This document shows positions 23,869 through 32,282 of a DNA stretch of 33,432 bases, one piece after another. A program made the position numbers and the translations under genes. Source of the stretch: Dehalococcoidia bacterium (GTDB lineage: Bacteria; Chloroflexota; Dehalococcoidia; GIF9; AB-539-J10); the NCBI GenBank assembly GCA_030606765.1, contig JAUWFX010000006.1:1-33432 (forward strand). The letters run 5' to 3'. The notes under the pieces are model-generated. The model had not been told where the DNA came from and did not search any database. It saw only the letters and a program-made list of their open reading frames with translations. Position 1 is the first letter of the stretch. Every line of letters begins with the position of its first letter.

Positions 23869-26493
23869 ATGGTAGAAAAGGAGCAATCTAGAAAACGACC
23901 CAAAGAGAAAGGCAGTATGCTAAATGTGACAGGACAAACGCTTATTAGGGATATCAGCTTTTGCGGTGTACCTGAGAATGGTTCCAACGCCTCGATGGTG
24001 GACGTCAAGGATGGCAAAATCATACGTATCCGCCCGATGCACTACGATTGGAAGTATGATCCCAAAGATATGAACCCCTGGAAGATGGAATCGAGGGGCA
24101 AGATTTTTGAGCCCAGCATGAAGACGCTGCTGCCGCCATACTCGATTGCCTACAAGAACCGTGTCTATTCGCCGGCGCGTATCCTCTACCCTATGATGCG
24201 TGTCGACTTCAATCCCAATGGCAACCGCAACCCGCAAAACCGCGGCATAAGCAAGTATAAGCGCATTTCCTGGGACAAGGCTCTTGACATCATTGCCAGC
24301 GAAATGAATCGCATCAAGGAGAAGTACGGACCCACTGCTCTTCTTTATGAGAGCGACCAGCACGGAGAGAATAAGGTTGTGCAGGCCTGCCATGGCGCCG
24401 GCCGCAGGCTGCTCCGCCTATGGGGTGGTTTCACACAACAGAACCGCCAACCGGACAGCTGGGAAGGCTGGTGGTGGGGGAGTAAACACTTCTGGGGCTG
24501 CGAGCCGGTTGGCCAGGGAAAGCAAAGCAACTTACTCTACGATATCGCCAAGAACGCTGAACTGCTCCTTTTCTGGGGCTGCGATCAGGAAACCACGCCG
24601 TGGGGCTGGGGAGGCCAATTGCCGAGTCGATTGAGCTACTGGTGGACGGAACTCGGCATCAAGCAGATTTATGTATGCCCCGATCTTAATTATGCTGCCG
24701 CCGTGCACGCCGACCGATGGATACCGATCCTACCAAACACCGACGCGGCGATGTATCTGGCAATTACTTATCACTGGTTCAAGAACGGAACTTACGATAA
24801 AGAGTATCTCAAAACTCACGCCGTTGGCGTCGAGAAGTACGAGGCCTATGTCATGGGCGAAGAAGACGGAGTGCCCAAAACGCCTGAGTGGGCGGCGCCC
24901 ATCACCGGCGTGTCGTCTCGTGTAATCAAAGCGCTGGCCGAGGAGTGGGCGAGCAAACGCACTACCGTGGTAATCGGCAATGGTGGCCCTGGCATTCGTG
25001 GTCCCTATGCTACGGAGCCGGCCCGCCTGCAGAATATTTGTCTGGCCATGCAGGGACTTGGCAAGCCGGGTGTTAACCAGTCCAAGATGATAGAGTGGGG
25101 ACTTTTTGACAAGCCGGATCAGTACGCACAACCCAGGTCCCTACGTGTACCCAACCTGCGCAAGGCCTACAGGGGCGGCCATCCGGATGAGACCAATCAC
25201 CCCTCGTTTATCCCGAAGACCTATATACCGAAGGCTATTCTCGAAGGTCAATGCGATTGGTATGGCGTCGAATCCGAGACAGCCCCCCGCGAAAACCAGT
25301 TCGTGCACTACAAGTACCCGGCGGACGGTTGCTCTAAGATTCACATGGTCTGGACCGACTCACCGTCGTGGATCACATGCTGGAACTGCGGCAACGACTA
25401 CATCCGGGCCATGCGTCATCCCGATATCGAGTTCATGTTCGCCCAGCATATATGGCTGGAGAATGAGTGTTTGCTGGCCGATATCATCCTCCCGGTGAAC
25501 ACCAAGCTCGAAGAGGACGACATCGCCGTCGACATCTTCAGCGGGCAGTACAACCTGCTGTTTCCGGAACACAAATGCGTAGAGCCTCTCGGTGAGTCGT
25601 ACAGTGACTACGAGATCGTATGTAAACTTGCTGAGCGCCTGGGGTTGTTGGAAGAGTACACCGAGGGCAAGTCTATCCCCGACTGGATCAAATACGGCTG
25701 GGAAATTTCCCGCTGTGCCGACCTCATTAGCTGGGAGGAGCTTAATGAGAAGGGATACTATGTAGTACCTACAGCCGATAATTGGGAGGATGTGCCCGCC
25801 GGCTTTTACGAATTCTATAAGGACCCGGAGAAACATCCGCTTTCGACACCGACCGGTAAGCTCGAATTCGAGGCTACCGGCCTTACCGAGCACTTCCCTG
25901 ACGATCTGGAGCGGCCACCGGTGCCAAAGTGGATTGCAAAAGGCATTAGCCACGAGGAGACTATCGGCACCGAACGCTCCAAGAAGTACCCACTGCTTGT
26001 GTGCTCCAACCACCCGCGCTGGGCCGTGCACTCACAGCACAAGGATATGATTTGGCTACGTGAAATTGAGACCTGCACGGTAAAGGGTCCCGATGGCTAC
26101 CAGTATCAGCCGGGTTGGCTGCACCCCTCAGAGGCAGAGAAGCGGGGCATTAAGAATGGGGACGTCATCTCAATCTACAACGACCGAGGGACGGTGTTGG
26201 CGGGCGCATATATCACCGAGCGCATCATGCCTGGCGTGGTGTATATCGATCACGGTGCGAAATGGGACCCAATTGCCCTTGGGGAGATCGATCGTGGTGG
26301 TGCCATCAACACTATCGTGCCCCGCAACACCACTTCGAAGAATGCAGTTGGCCATGCAGTCAGCGGCTTCCTGGCACAAGTCGAGAAAACCGACATGGAA
26401 GCGCTCAGGCGCAAGTATCCAGAAGCCTTTGAGCGTCCCTTGCACCCGTATGCGGGTCCCGGCTTAGAGGCCTGGGTTGAAGGAGGTAAATAA
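23869..26493 (+). CDS. Bis-MGD molybdoenzyme large subunit, transhydroxylase/resorcinol-hydroxylase-like (enzyme 1)
   Basis: 874 residues, DMSO-reductase family. The N-terminal region has a single Cys (ISFCGVPENG) and no C-x2-C-x3-C cluster motif, as in the Fe-S-free large subunit of pyrogallol-phloroglucinol transhydroxylase (AthL). The Mo-ligand region reads PDSWEGW with D196-S197-W198. His165 and Tyr561 also align with AthL catalytic positions. The AthL Tyr/Arg pair is replaced here, and the Cys before the Tyr is Ser558, so the substrate may differ. Other landmarks: SPARILYPMMRVDFNPNGNR, KRISWDKALDIIA, WLENECLLADIILPVNT. I chose the ATG at 23869 because GGAGGG lies four bases before it; a longer frame from 23812 lacks a site. 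It overlaps the next gene by one base (TAATG). No Tat signal is seen, so probably cytoplasmic. Confidence 0.85.
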   Translation: MVEKEQSRKRPKEKGSMLNVTGQTLIRDISFCGVPENGSNASMVDVKDGKIIRIRPMHYDWKYDPKDMNPWKMESRGKIFEPSMKTLLPPYSIAYKNRVYSPARILYPMMRVDFNPNGNRNPQNRGISKYKRISWDKALDIIASEMNRIKEKYGPTALLYESDQHGENKVVQACHGAGRRLLRLWGGFTQQNRQPDSWEGWWWGSKHFWGCEPVGQGKQSNLLYDIAKNAELLLFWGCDQETTPWGWGGQLPSRLSYWWTELGIKQIYVCPDLNYAAAVHADRWIPILPNTDAAMYLAITYHWFKNGTYDKEYLKTHAVGVEKYEAYVMGEEDGVPKTPEWAAPITGVSSRVIKALAEEWASKRTTVVIGNGGPGIRGPYATEPARLQNICLAMQGLGKPGVNQSKMIEWGLFDKPDQYAQPRSLRVPNLRKAYRGGHPDETNHPSFIPKTYIPKAILEGQCDWYGVESETAPRENQFVHYKYPADGCSKIHMVWTDSPSWITCWNCGNDYIRAMRHPDIEFMFAQHIWLENECLLADIILPVNTKLEEDDIAVDIFSGQYNLLFPEHKCVEPLGESYSDYEIVCKLAERLGLLEEYTEGKSIPDWIKYGWEISRCADLISWEELNEKGYYVVPTADNWEDVPAGFYEFYKDPEKHPLSTPTGKLEFEATGLTEHFPDDLERPPVPKWIAKGISHEETIGTERSKKYPLLVCSNHPRWAVHSQHKDMIWLREIETCTVKGPDGYQYQPGWLHPSEAEKRGIKNGDVISIYNDRGTVLAGAYITERIMPGVVYIDHGAKWDPIALGEIDRGGAINTIVPRNTTSKNAVGHAVSGFLAQVEKTDMEALRRKYPEAFERPLHPYAGPGLEAWVEGGK

Positions 26494-27332
26494 TGGGTAA
26501 GGCCCTGATTATCAACTACGACATTTGCAATGGTTGTTACAACTGCGTGCTTGCCTGTAAGGACGAGCATGTCGGTAACGACTGGACTCCCTATGCCAAG
26601 CCTCAGCCCGGGACCGGGCACTTCTGGATGAAAATTACTGACATGGTCAGGGGGACTGTTCCCAAGGTCAGGGTCACATATCTTCATGACATATGTCAGC
26701 ACTGTGATGAAGCGCCTTGCATTCCCGCCTGTACAGCACATGCGATATACAAGAGAGACGATGGCATAGTTATAATCGACCCCGAAAAATGCAGCGGCCA
26801 CAGGAATTGCATCGGTGCATGTCCCTATGGAGTAATTTATTTCAATTGGGATCTTAATATAGCTCAGAAATGCACCATGTGTGCTCACCTCCTGGATGAA
26901 GGATGGAAAGAACCCAGATGTGTTGATGCATGTCCCACTGGAGCGCTCAAGTTCGGTGAGGAAAAGGATCTGCAGGACGAGATAAGCAAATCTGAGATAT
27001 TACATCCCGAGTTCGGAATCAAGCCGCGGGTATATTACATAGGCCTGCCCAGGAGCTTCGTAGCTGGAGCCGTCTATTCCCCGGAAGAAGACAAATGTCT
27101 CCAGGACGCAACTGCCAGCCTCGTGGACTCCGACACTGGTGAGAAATTCACAGTAAAGACTGACAACTACGGGGACTTCTGGTTTGAGGATATGAAGGTT
27201 GACCATACTTATTCCCTGAGGATAGAGAAGGATGAATACTATCCCCAGGAGATTCACGATATAAGTACAGAAAAGGACATCAACGTAGGGGACATAAAGC
27301 TTTACAGAAAAGTGAAGGCCCGAAAATCTTGA
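26493..27332 (+). CDS. Ferredoxin-type small subunit with carboxypeptidase-regulatory-like domain (enzyme 1)
   Basis: 279 residues, the size of AthS-type subunits. Cluster ligands fall in four groups: C12/C15/C18/C22, C68/C71/C76/C80, C100/H103/C106/C110 and C127/C130/C143/C147. The third group has His103 where the family has Cys, leaving one site with three Cys and one His (C80, C100, H103, C106). The partner subunit of enzyme 2 has lost that site altogether. Residues from about 188 (AGAVYSPEEDKCLQDATASL, then VKTDNYGDFWFEDMKVDHTY) form a transthyretin/carboxypeptidase-regulatory-like beta domain, as in transhydroxylase small subunits. AGGAGG lies six bases before the ATG, inside the end of the large-subunit gene. 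It carries electrons or stabilises the large subunit. Confidence 0.88.
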   Translation: MGKALIINYDICNGCYNCVLACKDEHVGNDWTPYAKPQPGTGHFWMKITDMVRGTVPKVRVTYLHDICQHCDEAPCIPACTAHAIYKRDDGIVIIDPEKCSGHRNCIGACPYGVIYFNWDLNIAQKCTMCAHLLDEGWKEPRCVDACPTGALKFGEEKDLQDEISKSEILHPEFGIKPRVYYIGLPRSFVAGAVYSPEEDKCLQDATASLVDSDTGEKFTVKTDNYGDFWFEDMKVDHTYSLRIEKDEYYPQEIHDISTEKDINVGDIKLYRKVKARKS

Positions 27333-27333
27333 C

Positions 27334-27385
27334 CCGAGGCGGTCTCTCTAAGTGAAGTTAAATATAGGCTTCAGAGATCAGCCTC
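27334..27385. terminator. Shared bidirectional terminator between the convergent molybdoenzyme pairs
   Basis: An imperfect stem pairs GAGGCGGTCTCT (from about 27337) with AGAGATCAGCCTC (27373-27385). The right arm overlaps the stop codon of the leftward gene. Only 45 bases separate the two converging genes, so one structure probably stops both transcripts. Confidence 0.45.
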
Positions 27386-28220
27386 TGTTTAAGTTTACAG
27401 CTCCCAGGTAATTGTCAGCTTTCAGGTCAACATCCATCGTCTTTTCTGCATATCCCGCATACTCAAGCTTCAGTGAATACCTTCCATCACTCAGTCCTGT
27501 GAATTCAAAGACACCGTAGGCGTCGGTGAGTGCGGTTTTTTCTTCCCCTGACTGCTTGTTCACCAATGTTGCCTTAACCTTTTCCGCACACTCATCTACA
27601 TCTCCGAATACAACACTGGCTGCTAAAAAGTTCTTGGTTACCCTTTCAAGACCTATATAGTACACTCTCGGTTTCGTATTATATTCTGCATGGAAGACCT
27701 CAGCTTTGCCTGAACCTACCAGCTTAGATACCTCACTTTGCGAGTCACCCAGATCGCCGAATATCATAGCTTTGTTGGGACATGCCTCCACACACCTGGG
27801 AATCTTCCCCTCCTCAAGCCTCTCGATGCAGAAGGTACACTTTTGCGGGAGCTGTTTCTCTTCATTCCAGAATATTACGTGGTAAGGACAGGCATCCACT
27901 ATCTGTCTTTGTCCGACAGCCTTCTCCGGATCTATTATCACTATTCCATCAGGCCTTTTATATACCGCACCGTTCTTGGCAGCCTTAACACAGGGCGCAG
28001 CATCACACTGCATGCAAGGTATAGGCATGTAAGACACTCTTATATGCGGATACGTCCCGCCTTCTTTCTTCACGATGTTCATCCAGAATTGTCCATGCCT
28101 GGGCTGGGCCGCGGAATAGGGAGGATAATCGTTATCCCAGTACTCGTCTTTGCAAGCTATGAAACAACTATAGCAAGCGTTACACTTTGTTATATCTATT
28201 ACCATACCCCATTTAGCCAT
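27378..28220 (-). CDS. athS: Transhydroxylase-type ferredoxin small subunit with beta-domain (enzyme 2)
   Basis: 280 residues. Ligand groups are C13/C16/C19/C23, C69/C72/C77, C111, and C128/C131/C143/C147: twelve Cys, enough for three 4Fe-4S clusters. The four positions that would make a fourth site are A81, A101, Q104 and I107. Three clusters is what is reported for Pelobacter transhydroxylase AthS. The C-terminal part (AASVVFGDVDECAEKVKATL, then ALTDAYGVFEFTGLSDGRYS) is a carboxypeptidase-regulatory-like domain. It starts two bases after the large-subunit stop with GAGGGAA upstream. The symbol is by resemblance, not proof. Confidence 0.85.
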   Translation of the reverse strand: MAKWGMVIDITKCNACYSCFIACKDEYWDNDYPPYSAAQPRHGQFWMNIVKKEGGTYPHIRVSYMPIPCMQCDAAPCVKAAKNGAVYKRPDGIVIIDPEKAVGQRQIVDACPYHVIFWNEEKQLPQKCTFCIERLEEGKIPRCVEACPNKAMIFGDLGDSQSEVSKLVGSGKAEVFHAEYNTKPRVYYIGLERVTKNFLAASVVFGDVDECAEKVKATLVNKQSGEEKTALTDAYGVFEFTGLSDGRYSLKLEYAGYAEKTMDVDLKADNYLGAVNLNRG

Positions 28221-28222
28221 AT

Positions 28223-30814
28223 TTATTCCCTCCTCTTTTCAATTTCAACCAGACAGGAATTCGGAGCCATACCGCAGGCGTTCTTTGATATAAAACGATG
28301 AGGTGTCAGCAGGTTGATACAACCACCTCTATCCGGCGATTCGCCAGGCTCTCCGATTGGGGCATAAACAGCGCTGGACTCATACGAATGGACCATGCCG
28401 TATGGGACACGCTCTGTAACTTGCGCTGCACATATGACAACTGCTCTGTCGTTGTAGACGTTGACCAAATCACCATCTCTTATGCCCCTTTTCTCGGCGT
28501 CTCTGGAGTTTATCCGAATCACCCAGTAATACCATCCATCTTCCTTTTTAACTCTGTGTTCCGGTATTTCATTTATCCAGCTTTCCTTACCATCGTAATG
28601 GGTGTGAAAACTATACCTCGGGTGAGGAGAAATGAGCTGAAGGGGATATTTGGAGTAAAGCTCCTTTGTGTGATGACCTTCCCAGGAAGGGATATACTTG
28701 GCCACGGGTGGCCTTTCCCAGTCATCGGGGTCGAACCGTTTGAGGCTCTCTGCTTCAAACTCTATTTTACCCGTCTGGGTAGCCAGGTTACCTTCGGCAT
28801 CTGGTATGCTTGCTAGCCCTCCACCCACAGGTCCCCAGTCTGGTGTATCGTTCTTCCGTCCCTCGGCAAACCATCTCAAAGTTGGTGTGGACTTATAAGG
28901 TTTTGGCAGTGGGACAACAAAGTAGCCTTTCTTCTCAAACTCTTCCCACGAAATGTACTTTGGCAGGTCAGTTAATTGGAACAGCTTTTTTACCCAGTCC
29001 AGCTCTGTTAAGCCTCCTTCGGTGAACTTGTCGTAGAAGCCAAGCCTCTCAGCTACCGCAGCGAATATGTCGTAATCTGCCTTAGATTCTCCCACTGGTT
29101 CAATACATTTCTTTTGTAGCACTATTGTCCGATGGTTGACCGTATAATGGCTATGAGGAATGTAACCCGAGCAGTTAGCCCACTCGCCGATGTCCCATCT
29201 CTCGAAGTTGGTGCAGGCCGGAAGTATCAAGTCGGCAAGTTGCGCTTCACCTTCCATCCAGATTGACTGGTTAACCACAAACTCAAGCTTGGGACTCCGG
29301 TACATCCTGACCCACCTGTTTGTGTTGTTCATGGTCCCGATGTAGGCACCACCATACCGCCAGAACATCTTCACCTCAGAGTATCCATCTTCAGGATACT
29401 TATACTTCTTGAACTGAGTTTCAGGCGAAGCGCCGCAAAAACCCTTCCCTCGCCACTCCTGAGGCGGATTCAAAATGCATTCAGGAAGTAGAATCCTGGG
29501 TATATGCTGTCCCCCAGGATCATTCACTTCAGACCTTATCGGATGTTTTGTTATTCCTCGTGATAACCACTGATAGTGGCTTGCGGTATTTAGTGGGTCG
29601 CCGGATATGCCGCCTTCAGCATATCCCGGGAAAAAGAAGTCAAAATTCTGGGGGGCACCGTAGCTTGTCGTCCATATGTTGCTCCCTGGCTTGCCCATCC
29701 CTTGCATGGCTGCCAGCATGACCATATACCTTGCCCATTCTGTCCCGTAGGCCGTCCTGCAGGCTCCCCCTCCAAGTGCGCTCCCGGAGGCCAGCATAGT
29801 CTTACGCCTGGCCCACTCTCTTGCCAGGGCTCTAATCTCTCGTGCCGGTACTCCTGTTTCTTTTTCAGCCCATTCACTTGTCTTGGCAAAACCATCTTCT
29901 TCACCAAGTATATAGCCTTTCCACTTCTCAAATCCATGCGTATGTTCCTTAATATATTCCTTATCGTATGTGCCATCCGTGAGCCAGACATAGGCGATAG
30001 CTGCTGCCATTGCTGTGTCGGTTCCCGGCCTGGGAGCAAACCATTTGTCAGCAAAATTCACAGCGGTGAAATTATAATGCTGGTCTACAACAACCATTTT
30101 CACCCCCAGCTCCTTCAGCCAGGAACGCCACTGATTTGATTCCTGCCCTCCATAGATTCCGGAGGTGCCTTCAGGGTCAGCAGACCAGTAGATCACCATC
30201 TCGGCGTGTTTCAGCGCATCTTCCAGGAGATCGTATTGCCCCGAAACGCCCAGTCTCCAGGCAAATCCCCAGGTATGCATTGCCCCCCAGTGCCAACCCT
30301 CCCAGCTATCCGGGTTATGGTCGACATAGGTAGCATTTAGCATTCCCATGAACCTCAAGAGGCTGCTGTGCCTGTAACCTATATTGCCCCAATTGTGATG
30401 TGAAGAAGGCGTGGTAAGAACTGCGCCAGGCCCATAAGTCTTCTGGATACGCTCTATTTCTTTGGCCAGAATATCTAAGGCTTCGTCCCAGCTGATTCGC
30501 TTATAGCCTGACGTACCTCTGTTTTCAGCTTTTCTATCTCCTTGCGGATTGAAATCAACTCTCTTGAGGGGATACAGAAGCCTATCGGGGGAATATATCC
30601 TTGACCTCTCAGCCAAGGCATATTGTGCAACGTTCGCCATTCTGGCAGGGGAAAATTTCCTTCCCCGTGCTTCTATAACCCAGGATTCGGCATCATCAGG
30701 ACTGAGCTTCAAGGGTTCAATGCGTGTTATTTTCCCATTTCTGACGTACACAAAAAGCGGCCCGCCCACAGTACAATTGGTAAAAACTTGTTCGTCTTTT
30801 GCAGAATAAGCCAT
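28223..30814 (-). CDS. athL: Pyrogallol-phloroglucinol transhydroxylase-like molybdoenzyme large subunit (enzyme 2)
   Basis: 863 residues (AthL of Pelobacter acidigallici has about 875). There is no N-terminal Fe-S motif (one Cys only, in TNCTVGG). The residues I recall as the transhydroxylase active site occur at matching spacing: His139, Tyr147, Arg148, Asp169, the Mo-ligand Ser170, Trp171, and Cys547-x2-Tyr550, against AthL His144, Tyr152, Arg153, Asp174, Ser175, Trp176, Cys557 and Tyr560. It would rearrange hydroxyl groups on polyphenols such as pyrogallol; a resorcinol-hydroxylase-type reaction is the main alternative. The ATG has AGGAGG just upstream. The gene is transcribed with its ferredoxin subunit, away from the membrane-protein gene. 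No Tat signal is seen. Confidence 0.88.
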   Translation of the reverse strand: MAYSAKDEQVFTNCTVGGPLFVYVRNGKITRIEPLKLSPDDAESWVIEARGRKFSPARMANVAQYALAERSRIYSPDRLLYPLKRVDFNPQGDRKAENRGTSGYKRISWDEALDILAKEIERIQKTYGPGAVLTTPSSHHNWGNIGYRHSSLLRFMGMLNATYVDHNPDSWEGWHWGAMHTWGFAWRLGVSGQYDLLEDALKHAEMVIYWSADPEGTSGIYGGQESNQWRSWLKELGVKMVVVDQHYNFTAVNFADKWFAPRPGTDTAMAAAIAYVWLTDGTYDKEYIKEHTHGFEKWKGYILGEEDGFAKTSEWAEKETGVPAREIRALAREWARRKTMLASGSALGGGACRTAYGTEWARYMVMLAAMQGMGKPGSNIWTTSYGAPQNFDFFFPGYAEGGISGDPLNTASHYQWLSRGITKHPIRSEVNDPGGQHIPRILLPECILNPPQEWRGKGFCGASPETQFKKYKYPEDGYSEVKMFWRYGGAYIGTMNNTNRWVRMYRSPKLEFVVNQSIWMEGEAQLADLILPACTNFERWDIGEWANCSGYIPHSHYTVNHRTIVLQKKCIEPVGESKADYDIFAAVAERLGFYDKFTEGGLTELDWVKKLFQLTDLPKYISWEEFEKKGYFVVPLPKPYKSTPTLRWFAEGRKNDTPDWGPVGGGLASIPDAEGNLATQTGKIEFEAESLKRFDPDDWERPPVAKYIPSWEGHHTKELYSKYPLQLISPHPRYSFHTHYDGKESWINEIPEHRVKKEDGWYYWVIRINSRDAEKRGIRDGDLVNVYNDRAVVICAAQVTERVPYGMVHSYESSAVYAPIGEPGESPDRGGCINLLTPHRFISKNACGMAPNSCLVEIEKRRE

Positions 30815-30841
30815 ACTTTTCCTCCTCTTTTTTCGTCTGAC

Positions 30842-30896
30842 TTAGTCAATTATTTTAATATGATAGACTCAAAAGAGTCAACACCCTATTGACTAA
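30842..30896. promoter_or_regulatory. Nested palindromes at the divergent promoter of enzyme 2 and the membrane protein
   Basis: TTAGTCAAT (30842-30850) and ATTGACTAA (30888-30896) form an inverted repeat enclosing GACTC-AAAA-GAGTC (30866-30879). The plus promoter reads TTGACT (30889-30894), 16 bases, TATACT (30911-30916). The minus promoter is probably TTGACT (30881-30876), 18 bases, TAAAAT. The -35 hexamers lie in or beside the palindrome arms, so one regulator could control both directions. Confidence 0.5.
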
Positions 30897-30949
30897 AAAT
30901 CTCTGTTTGATATACTTAATGCACAAGCTTACGAATTGGGAGGCAGAAT

Positions 30950-31657
30950 ATGCAGATATTCAACAAACTCAAAACAGTGTCAAAGTCAGGAAGTATTTTG
31001 CATGTAATTATTGGGATTCTGGTCTTTGGTTCGGTCTGGGGCCTTGTGGAAGCTACTCTGGGCGGGTCTTTACACCTTATCCACTTCGCCTACAAAGGGG
31101 CAATTACAGGGGGCATCGGCATGTCAATCATGGCGGCGTTTGTCGTAATGTATCGGCGGCCCAAGCTCGCATTCTGGATCGCAATGATCGCCGCCATGTT
31201 CAAGCCGCTGAGCGCCGTGATTTATGGCCAACCTATCTTTGCTCCCTTCGTGGTCAACCCTGCCTCGGCAATCCTTCTGGAAGGACTGGCGTTCAGCCTG
31301 GTGGTCAGCCTGCTGTTTAAAGGTTTTGAAAGCAGTATCAAGATGCGCATTGGCGCTGGTGTTGCAGCGGGATACCTGAGCTTCATCCTTTACGGCGTTC
31401 TAGCATCAGCGGCAGGTATGGGTAACTGGGCATCCTGGGGACTTGCTGAGAGACTCAGTTCAGTGTTTGCCAATGGTACAGGTCTGGCCATTGTAGGTAC
31501 TTGTCTGCTGCTCCTGGGACACCTGGTAGGTACAAAGCTCCGACCCGACTTCTGGCAACTCATGACTGTGAAGCCCAAGGCCTTCTATGCTAGCACTATA
31601 GCTATCACGGCCTTTTGCTGGATTGGTGCGGCAGTTGCCTTCGCATCAGGTCTTTAG
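30950..31657 (+). CDS. Polytopic membrane protein (possible transporter S-component-like), unknown
   Basis: 235 residues with about six hydrophobic segments, for example HVIIGILVFGSVWGLVEATL, AITGGIGMSIMAAFVVM, FWIAMIAAMFKPLSAVI, SAILLEGLAFSLVVSLLF, GLAIVGTCLLLLGHLV and ASTIAITAFCWIGAAVAFAS. The size and spacing recall small substrate-binding membrane subunits of ECF-type transporters, but I recognise no specific family. GGAGG lies six bases before the ATG. The stop overlaps the GTG of a THEP1-like NTPase (TAGTG), so the two proteins are made together and may form one machine. It shares a regulatory region with molybdoenzyme 2; import of a metal, vitamin or cofactor precursor is a guess. Confidence 0.6.
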   Translation: MQIFNKLKTVSKSGSILHVIIGILVFGSVWGLVEATLGGSLHLIHFAYKGAITGGIGMSIMAAFVVMYRRPKLAFWIAMIAAMFKPLSAVIYGQPIFAPFVVNPASAILLEGLAFSLVVSLLFKGFESSIKMRIGAGVAAGYLSFILYGVLASAAGMGNWASWGLAERLSSVFANGTGLAIVGTCLLLLGHLVGTKLRPDFWQLMTVKPKAFYASTIAITAFCWIGAAVAFASGL

Positions 31658-32142
31658 TGAGACTGCTCGTTGTAGGTGAACCACGGTCAGGCAAGACCAG
31701 TTGGTGTAGAAAATACATTGACCGGCGGCGAAAATCTGGTTCCAGCGTCGGTGGAATCCTCTCTCCGGCGATTGAGAAGCAAGGACAACGAGCTGGCTCT
31801 AATGCACTTGACCTCCTTACCGGCCAAGAGATGCCTTTCGCCCGGCTGTCACCCTATAGGTCTTTCAAGGGAGGTGAAGTGGTTGGTGACTATATCATCA
31901 GCCGGGATGGGATATTATTTGCCTGCGATGCTATTAAACGGGCGGTCGAGAGCAAATGCGACCTGGTGGTCATCGACGAGGTCGGCCCGTTGGAACTGGG
32001 TGGCAAGGGTCTTATGTCCGCAGTCGAATTAGCCCTGGCTTCACCAGTCAACGTGCTCATATTAGTAAGAAGTTCGTTAAGAGAAGCACTTCAGAGGCAT
32101 TTCTCTGAGTACGAATTTACAGTCATCACTGATTTGACATGA
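31657..32142 (+). CDS. THEP1-like nucleoside triphosphatase (P-loop NTPase)
   Basis: 161 residues from the GTG at 31657, which overlaps the upstream stop by one base. An upstream ATG at 31615 lies inside the membrane-protein gene and adds no conserved residues. Walker A is GEPRSGKTS. GGILSP and the Walker B-like VVIDEVGPLELGGKG are the marks of the THEP1/DUF265 group, which hydrolyses NTPs in vitro. Its cellular role is not settled. The coupling with a membrane protein suggests it energises or regulates it. No strong ribosome binding site is seen, consistent with translational coupling. Confidence 0.85.
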   Translation: MRLLVVGEPRSGKTSWCRKYIDRRRKSGSSVGGILSPAIEKQGQRAGSNALDLLTGQEMPFARLSPYRSFKGGEVVGDYIISRDGILFACDAIKRAVESKCDLVVIDEVGPLELGGKGLMSAVELALASPVNVLILVRSSLREALQRHFSEYEFTVITDLT

Positions 32143-32282
32143 TCCCCTCCAAATATGTCCAAGCTTGCAGATTGCAAAAGCCGTGAAGTGGCCACCTACG
32201 AGTTGCCCACAGAAGGTTACTAGGCTCAAAAAATAAAATACAATCGAAGAGACTTTTTTGTGGGGTATTATGTCCAGTTCCT

